Shown: piece by piece, positions 57,223 through 64,000 of the stretch | How positions within the stretch are numbered: position 1 is the first letter of the stretch | How the letters are laid out: each line of letters opens with the position of its first letter | Source: JACKHA01 sp041401985 | GTDB taxonomy: Bacteria > Planctomycetota > Phycisphaerae > Phycisphaerales > UBA1924 | Reading direction: 5' to 3' | DNA length: 64,000 nucleotides | NCBI GenBank assembly: GCA_041401985.1 | Contig: JAWKTE010000003.1 | Location: 1 to 64,000, forward strand | Notes under the pieces: generated by a model | Databases searched by the model: none | What the model was told of the DNA's origin: nothing | The model's input: the letters and a program-made list of their open reading frames with translations, nothing else | Translations under genes and position numbers: made by a program

Positions 57223-58119
57223 ATGGCCCAGGCGACGCCCGACGCGGTTCGGTCCACTCCGGCACGGGCGTCCGCGCCCTCGCACAAAGCGACCTCGGCC
57301 GAGTACGGGCTCGAGTACCACCGCCAGCAGGCGGCCAAGTACCGCGACCGCGAGCGGAACCACTGGCGGGCCAGGTGCGACCTGTGCCGACGCCTGGTGG
57401 ATGGGATCGCCCTCCCGCGCCTGGCGGCGCGTGGTGTGACCGACCCCGCCCGGATCCGGGTGCTCGACGTCGGGTGCTCGATCGGCACGTTCGCGATCGA
57501 GTCGGCCAAGCGAGGATTCGTTGGCACGGGGATCGACCTGGACGCCGAGGCGCTTCTGGTCGCGCGGGAACTCGCGGCCGAGGAGGGTGTCAACGTCGCG
57601 TTCGAGCGGGCGGATGTCTCGGCCTGGAGCGGGGGCGAGGGCGCGTTCGACATCGCCATCGCGTTCGACATCTTCGAGCACCTGCACGACGATGAACTGG
57701 GCGGGCTGCTGCAGGCGGTGCGCCGCTGCCTGGCCCCCGGCGGGACGCTGGTGTTCCACACCTTCCCGACCGAGTTCGACTACATCTTCTTCAACCAGGA
57801 CAAGCCGCTGTGGGAGCCGCTGCTCGAACACGCGGGCCTGCCACCCGAGGAGTTCGAGCGCAGGACGCGGGCGTACGCGGCCCGCCTCGACGCGGAGTAC
57901 CTCGAGAGCGGCGGCATGCCACGGCGCGAGTGGATCGAGCGCTGGCAGCACTGCAACCCGCTGACGCAGCGCCGCCTCGGGAAGATGCTCGCGCGGGCCG
58001 GGTTCGAGGTGCTGCTGATCGAGACGGCCCAGTTGTACCCGTACGGGGCCGAGCAGCAGGCGCTGTTCCGGGGCCAGCCGATCGCGGATCGGAACCTGTA
58101 CGGCGCGGGCGGGGTCTAG
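57223..58119 (+). CDS. Class I SAM-dependent methyltransferase
   Basis: 298 residues. The SAM-binding motif I is RVLDVGCSIGTFAIESAKRG, with motif II GIDLDAEALLVAREL, then VAFERADVSAW, and AFDIAIAFDIFEHLHDDELGGLLQAVRRCLAPGGTLVFHTFP (the EHLxD and post-I strands). The C-terminal 100 residues carry WERTRAYA-like helices and TAQLYPYG. ATG 57223 is used; no strong ribosome site. It is followed after 12 nt by the sulfotransferase gene, suggesting joint modification of one substrate such as a polysaccharide, lipid or small molecule. Confidence 0.86.
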   Translation: MAQATPDAVRSTPARASAPSHKATSAEYGLEYHRQQAAKYRDRERNHWRARCDLCRRLVDGIALPRLAARGVTDPARIRVLDVGCSIGTFAIESAKRGFVGTGIDLDAEALLVARELAAEEGVNVAFERADVSAWSGGEGAFDIAIAFDIFEHLHDDELGGLLQAVRRCLAPGGTLVFHTFPTEFDYIFFNQDKPLWEPLLEHAGLPPEEFERRTRAYAARLDAEYLESGGMPRREWIERWQHCNPLTQRRLGKMLARAGFEVLLIETAQLYPYGAEQQALFRGQPIADRNLYGAGGV

Positions 58120-58131
58120 ACTCGCCAGCCG

Positions 58132-59805
58132 ATGCGCTTCCGCCCGCCCGCGTTCCCGCATATCCACTTCATGGCGGCCGCCCCGCTCGACGCGTGGGCG
58201 CGGCTACTGCTGACGCCGGGCGCGAGAATCCCGATTCGATACTGGCCGCGCGTCGGCGTGAACCTGGTGCTGTCGGCGTGCGTGACCGTCCTGACGCTGC
58301 CCGAGCGGGTGGCGCTCGGGCCTGCGCTGTGGTGGTTGGGGAGGCGGCGCGGCTGGCGGCTCGGGCGACGCGACGCGAGCGAGGCAGCGCCCGCGATCGT
58401 CGTGCTGGGGTACTACCGCTCGGGCACGACGCACCTGCACAACCTGCTCGCGTGCGATCCGCACAACTACACGCCGCGCTGGGGGCAGGTCCTCGCGCCG
58501 CAGGGGTTCGTGCTGTCGTGGTTCGTCCTGAAGTTGTTCCTGTGGGCCGCGCTGCCCACCAAACGCCCGCAGGACGACATGGCCTTCGGCCCGGAGTGGC
58601 CGGGGGAGGACGACTTCGCGCTGTCGAACTGGACGCTGACCTCGCCGCTGACCGGGCGGAGCGTGCTGCCAGGGGCGTACCCGCACTTCGAGCGGTTCAA
58701 TGACCTGGAGGGCCTCTCGCCGCGCGAGCGGGCCCGCTGGCGGCGCACGCAGTGGGCCATCCTGGCCAAGGTCTCGTGGCTGGGCGCGGGGCGTCGCCTG
58801 CTGCTCAAGACGCCCCCGCACACCGCCAGGGTGCGGGCGATCGGCGACGTGCTGGGCGGCCCCGGGCGCGTGAAGTTCATCCACCTGTCGCGCGACCCCG
58901 CGGCGGTGCTCCGCTCGAACGAGCGCCTCATGCGGGCCATGGAGCCGTTCCATCTGCAGAACGGGCCGGGCGACGTCGCCATCCGCGAGCGGCTCATCGC
59001 CGACTACGACCGCGCCGAGCGGAAGTATCTGGAGGCCGAGGCGTCGCTGCCCGAGGGCGACTTGGTCCGCGTGCGGTACGAGGACCTCGTGGCTGACCCG
59101 GTCGGGCAACTGCGGTCCGCGTATGGGGCGCTGGGGCTTGGGTTCTCTCGCCGGTTCGAGGGCAGGCTCGCGACGTACCTGGAGTCGGTGCGCGAGTACC
59201 GCACGGAGACGCAGAAGATCGCGGCCGATCGCACGCAGGACGCGCCGGCGGCGACCGAAAACACGCCGGAGCGCGCGTCATCCGGCGATCCGGGCACGTC
59301 CGACGCCCTCGCGTGGATCGCCCGCGAGTTCGGCCACGACGCGCCGGCGGTGGCACGCGCCGAGCCGCCCGCGTCCCGAAGGCGGCGCGCCGGGCGTTGG
59401 GACTGGTGGCGTTCGTGCGCGGCGATGCTCGCGGGCGGCGTGGCGACACTTGCCTCGTGGGCGATGGTCGCCGGGACCACCGGGCACCGGTGGGGGAGTT
59501 TCGCGCTGCTGGGCGGGATCGCCATCGGGCTCTCGGCCGCACGCCGGGGCCCCGGCTCGCCGCGGCGAGGGCTCGTCGCCGCGGCGCTGGGCGTGGCGCT
59601 GGCGATGTTCGGGATGCTGCTGGCCGTCCGCCTCGTTGAGGTCCGGGCGACCGGAGACGCGCCGCCGGCGGAGTTCTGGTCGGCGCTCTGGTCGGTGTGG
59701 TGGAGGCGGTTCTCGCACGAGTCCACCTTGCTCTGGACCGCCCTGGGGGCCGTGGCCGCGTACCGCCTCGCGTCGCGCCGGTTCGGGGGCGTTCCGGGTC
59801 AATAG
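58132..59805 (+). CDS. Sulfotransferase with C-terminal membrane domain
   Basis: 557 residues. The PAPS 5'-phosphosulfate loop is [22 protein letters not shown] (~86-107) and the 3'-phosphate loop is [23 protein letters not shown] and [14 protein letters not shown] are also typical of the bacterial sulfotransferase family. After a linker at ~375-415 (Asp/Pro/Thr-rich) come about four transmembrane segments ([17 protein letters not shown] through [14 protein letters not shown]), an uncommon fusion. A TAGACT box at 58117-58122 lies nine nt before the ATG and contains the previous gene's stop codon. Confidence 0.86.
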   Translation: MRFRPPAFPHIHFMAAAPLDAWARLLLTPGARIPIRYWPRVGVNLVLSACVTVLTLPERVALGPALWWLGRRRGWRLGRRDASEAAPAIVVLGYYRSGTTHLHNLLACDPHNYTPRWGQVLAPQGFVLSWFVLKLFLWAALPTKRPQDDMAFGPEWPGEDDFALSNWTLTSPLTGRSVLPGAYPHFERFNDLEGLSPRERARWRRTQWAILAKVSWLGAGRRLLLKTPPHTARVRAIGDVLGGPGRVKFIHLSRDPAAVLRSNERLMRAMEPFHLQNGPGDVAIRERLIADYDRAERKYLEAEASLPEGDLVRVRYEDLVADPVGQLRSAYGALGLGFSRRFEGRLATYLESVREYRTETQKIAADRTQDAPAATENTPERASSGDPGTSDALAWIAREFGHDAPAVARAEPPASRRRRAGRWDWWRSCAAMLAGGVATLASWAMVAGTTGHRWGSFALLGGIAIGLSAARRGPGSPRRGLVAAALGVALAMFGMLLAVRLVEVRATGDAPPAEFWSALWSVWWRRFSHESTLLWTALGAVAAYRLASRRFGGVPGQ

Positions 59806-60043
59806 TCCCCGTGTCTGCCGCTTTGGCAGGCCGGGGCGGCTCGTCCCCCCCGTGGGCGGGCGGATTCGTGCCGCCGGCCTCGGATCGTCTGCCCCGCCGC
59901 GCGGCATTCGCCAGCGGTCTGGCACCGCGCTTGCAACACGCCCTCCCGACGGCGGCAAGTCCGTCCCGCGGGGCCTCCCGCGACGCGAGCGCCCCGCCGA
60001 GACCCGGATCGGCAACACGACGTACCCCTCCACGGAGGCACAC

Positions 60044-61996
<1,953 letters not shown>

Positions 61997-62039
61997 CGCC
62001 GGAGCGACGGCGCGATCGGCGACGAAGCGACGATGCTGA

Positions 62040-62074
62040 AGGCCCGGCGCGATTGCGCCGGGCCTCTTTCTCTT
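62040..62074 (+). terminator. Rho-independent terminator of dnaK
   Basis: 11-bp perfect stem (62040-62050 with 62055-62065), GATT loop, then CTTTCTCTT. Confidence 0.93.
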
Positions 62075-62091
62075 AAAGCGTCTCAACGTGT

Positions 62092-62110
62092 GGCATGGCT
62101 GTGGCTCGGC
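62092..62110. repeat. Left half of a GGCATGGCTGTG palindrome split by the IS
   Basis: GGCATGGCTGTG (62092-62103) plus loop bases lie just left of the element. The matching CACAGCCATGTC arm is at 63149-63160 on the other side. Confidence 0.8.
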
Positions 62111-63147
62111 ACAGTGCTCTGTAGACTCCTTTCGAGTCTCTCGCTGGCACTACCGATGGACGGTGTAGGCCAGCACCCGTATGGCGGCCTCGGACAGCAG
62201 CGACGCGGGGAGTCGGCAGTTCAGGCTCCCGCCGGTGGTCCGCTTGAGCGCGCTGAAGAACGACTCGACCTGCCAGCGCCGCCCGTAGCACGCCGGAAGA
62301 TCGAGCATCCTGGCCCGGTGCGGGGTCTTGACCGTGCCGTCCTTCGACTTGATCACCGGCGGCACCCAGCTCTCGGTCCCGTGTTCGTCGCGGCAGATCC
62401 CGTGCAGCGATTCGGCGTCGAACCCCGCGTCGGCGTACAGCCGCGCGGGACGCAGCACCCGGAACGTCTGCTCCAGCAGGACGGGGGTCTCGGTGGTGTC
62501 GGCCCGAGGGCCGAAGGCCACGCGCATGGCGCACGGCATGAACAGCGCGCAGGCCACCGCCACCGAGACCTTGACGTAGCGGCCGGTGCGCCTCGTCGAG
62601 CCGCGCTTGGTCCGGGCCGCGGGCCGGCCGGCGCGTTTCTTCGACCCCTTTCCGGCCCTGTCCTTCTCCTTGACCATCCGGAAGTAGACGCTGGCGTTGG
62701 TCATCGCCAGGCCGGTGGAGTCCATCGCGACCTCCTCGACCGCGGCCCGGTCCTGCCCGGTCACGCCGCGGAGCAGGTCGGTGAGCATGGCCTCGATCAC
62801 GCCGACCACGTGCGGCTTGGCGTGCAGCTTCTGCAGCGTCGTGTAGTGGGGCACACGCTCGAGACCCAGCGCGGCGCGGACGTCGGGCATCTCGGCCAGC
62901 AGCTGGGTGATGCCCCGGAAGGTCGTGCGCAGGTACGCGCGCAGCACCAAACAGGCGATGAGCTGCGGCTGCGTGAAGTCGTGGCGGCTCTTGATCGACC
63001 CGTAGGTGCTCACGCACCGCCGAGCCGCGGCCAGCGACAGCCGCGCGACCTCCAGAACGATCCGATCGGGTCCGGGCGTCCTTGCCATATGGCCGGCATT
63101 GGACCGGCTCAATGAACATCTGTCAAATCGTTTCTACAGAGCACTGT
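62111..63147 (-). mobile_element. Insertion sequence of the IS4/IS5-type DDE class
   Basis: 1,037 bp bounded by 15-bp perfect terminal inverted repeats (62111-62125, beginning ACAGTGCTCTG, and 63133-63147). It carries one complete transposase gene. Flanks allow a 2-bp GC target duplication, but the ends can be shifted by one base without changing the fit. Restoring the flanks recreates a REP-like palindrome. Confidence 0.9.
62150..63088 (-). CDS. DDE transposase of the insertion sequence
   Basis: 312 residues, apparently intact. The catalytic triad is Asp in VAMDSTGLAM, Asp in YADAGFDAESLHG and Glu in YGRRWQVESFFSALKR. The last stretch fits the Y-(2)-R-(3)-E-(6)-K signature of IS4/IS5-family transposases. 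An Arg/Lys-rich loop (SKKRAGRPAARTKRGSTRR) lies between the first two acids. I start at ATG 63088; TTG 63112 would add eight residues. The frame has no frameshift, so the element may be active. Confidence 0.93.
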   Translation of the reverse strand: MARTPGPDRIVLEVARLSLAAARRCVSTYGSIKSRHDFTQPQLIACLVLRAYLRTTFRGITQLLAEMPDVRAALGLERVPHYTTLQKLHAKPHVVGVIEAMLTDLLRGVTGQDRAAVEEVAMDSTGLAMTNASVYFRMVKEKDRAGKGSKKRAGRPAARTKRGSTRRTGRYVKVSVAVACALFMPCAMRVAFGPRADTTETPVLLEQTFRVLRPARLYADAGFDAESLHGICRDEHGTESWVPPVIKSKDGTVKTPHRARMLDLPACYGRRWQVESFFSALKRTTGGSLNCRLPASLLSEAAIRVLAYTVHR

Positions 63148-63228
63148 GCACAGCCATGTCGAACAACCCCCAGCGCCTCGATCCCCAACCGACCCCGCCC
63201 CACCCCGTGGCATGCCCGCCTCCCCGCA

Positions 63229-63268
63229 CCGTGCCACCGACTTGCGCAGTCCGCGGAGCAAGTCGGTG
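63229..63268. repeat. CACCGACTTGC palindromic repeat, copy 2
   Basis: Reverse-orientation copy of the unit at 56577-56616, including the GCAGTCCGCGGAGC core. Confidence 0.75.
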
Positions 63269-63441
63269 CCGATGAACGGTGAACGCGCCACGCGGCGTGT
63301 GGCTGATGCCGACTCGCGGATCACCGGCGCGCCCAGAGGCCCATGCTTGTCCGCCCCGACCCGCTCCGAAGACTCCGCAGGTCCGTCGCACGGCCTGTGA
63401 TCCCATCGGGCACGCCACGGGTGAGCCCACACCCATCCGAA

Positions 63442-63447
63442 TACCAT
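63442..63447 (+). promoter_or_regulatory. -10 hexamer 6 nt before the SDR start
   Basis: TACCAT, CGCCCC, then ATG 63454. No consensus -35. Confidence 0.45.
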
Positions 63448-63453
63448 CGCCCC

Positions 63454-64000
63454 ATGGCAGGACGAGATCTGGCGGAACGGGTTGCGGTGGTCACCGGCGC
63501 CTCGGCGGGGATCGGGCGGGCGATCGCGATGGAACTGGCCACGCGCGGAGCCGGCGTCGTGGTCAACGCACGACGCCGGGAGCGGCTGGTTGATCTGGCC
63601 GGCGCGATCCGGGCGGCCCACGAGGGGGCGCGGGTGGAGGTGGCCGCGGGGGACTGCGCGGAGCAGGCGACGATCGACGCGATGCTGGACATCGCCCGCC
63701 GGGCCTTCGGGCGCGAGGCGGACCTGGTGGTGGTCAACGCCGGGCGCGGCCTGAGCGGGTCGGTGATGACGTCCGACACGTCGCAGTGGGAGGAGATGGT
63801 TCGCACGAACCTGCTCGGGGCGGCGCGGCTGATGCGGTCGGCCGGCGAGCGGATGCTGGCGGAGTTGGAGGCGGCCAAGGCGGACGGAGCGAAGGCCGGC
63901 GACGGGAAGGGCAAGCCGGCGTGGCTGGCCCGGCCCCACGACATCATCGCGCTGGGCTCGGTGGTGGGGCGGCATGTGTCGCCGTTCTCGTCGATGTACG
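63454..64000 (+). CDS. Short-chain dehydrogenase/reductase, 3' partial
   Basis: 182 residues before the window ends. The NAD(P) loop is VTGASAGIGRAIAMELA. LVVVNAGRGLSG contains the NAG motif, IIALGSVVGRHVSPFSSMY provides the catalytic Ser, and the catalytic Tyr is the last complete codon of the window. ATG 63454 has TACCAT six nt upstream. An insertion of ~20 Ala/Lys/Gly residues (EAAKADGAKAGDGKGKPAW) precedes the Ser strand. Substrate unknown. Confidence 0.9.
   Translation, partial: MAGRDLAERVAVVTGASAGIGRAIAMELATRGAGVVVNARRRERLVDLAGAIRAAHEGARVEVAAGDCAEQATIDAMLDIARRAFGREADLVVVNAGRGLSGSVMTSDTSQWEEMVRTNLLGAARLMRSAGERMLAELEAAKADGAKAGDGKGKPAWLARPHDIIALGSVVGRHVSPFSSMY

Larger units (their letters stand above)
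63148..63453. other. Intergenic region with palindromic repeats
   Basis: No gene. It holds the right arm of the split GGCATGGCTGTG palindrome (63149-63160), a CACCGACTTGC repeat (63229-63268), and a diverged relative near 63349-63400. Confidence 0.55.

Noticed and set aside
59806..60043. CIRCE operator upstream of dnaK
   Set aside because: I looked for TTAGCACTC-N9-GAGTGCTAA and found no match; only a short CTGCC/GGCAG hairpin near 59817.
62073..63119. A second long minus-strand frame inside the insertion sequence
   Set aside because: It overlaps the true transposase frame, which alone has the DDE residues; no sign of frameshifting such as a slippery site was noticed.

Overview
The window looks like a chromosomal segment of a very GC-rich planctomycete, most likely class Phycisphaerae. 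GC is roughly 70% by eye and was not computed. The lineage call rests on several family signatures: seven secreted proteins ending in a tandem dockerin-like module closed by Gly-Cys, a giant surface protein with an LEPR-XLL-like N-terminal motif, two pseudopilins with an H-X9-DG-type C-terminus, and a HYExAFE-type protein. KdsC, KdsD and LpxB show a Gram-negative lipid A/Kdo pathway.

Layout. 1-7.4 kb: a membrane-anchored coiled-coil protein cut by the left edge, an ECF sigma/anti-sigma pair, an orphan pseudopilin, a secreted cyclophilin, an HscB-like co-chaperone and an Asp/Glu-racemase-family protein. 7.4-15.1 kb: a long leader and a 2,291-residue secreted repeat protein. 15.2-22 kb: envelope proteins (lipoprotein, polytopic membrane protein, MCE protein, lipase-like hydrolase), a HYExAFE protein and three small exported proteins. 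22.1-28.6 kb: an RpiR regulator divergent from a four-gene unit (KamA-like radical SAM 2,3-aminomutase, CoA-transferase A and B, class III aminotransferase), with a 3-oxoadipyl-CoA-type thiolase convergent to it. 28.7-30.3 kb: tRNA-Ala, a STAS/RsbW pair and a lipoprotein. 30.4-39.6 kb: seven consecutive minus-strand genes for secreted proteins with unrelated N-terminal domains but near-identical C-terminal modules. 39.8-45.5 kb: lipB-ACP-FabZ-like and a uvrA carrying three in-frame insertions. 45.6-54.1 kb: tRNA-Tyr, a histidine kinase, a pseudopilin, kdsC/kdsD, scpA, a PIN-domain gene with an unknown partner, and lpxB. 54.2-64 kb: an M28 peptidase, a HicB-like ORF, a GNAT, a methyltransferase and sulfotransferase, dnaK, an intact IS4/IS5-type element, and a partial SDR.

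How genes work together. The strongest functional inference is a catabolic module that would shift an alpha-amino group to the beta position, transaminate it to a beta-keto acid, activate it with CoA and cleave it by thiolysis. If the substrate were 2-aminoadipate the route would pass through 3-oxoadipate. The seven Gly-Cys proteins look like one export/anchoring regulon with interchangeable cargo.

Two sequence-level themes recur. Eleven genes have a TAnnnT hexamer only 5-6 nt before the start codon, which suggests leaderless transcription. Several palindromic repeat families are scattered between genes, inside uvrA, and around the insertion sequence, which sits in the loop of one such palindrome. 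No rRNA, CRISPR array or prophage was seen.
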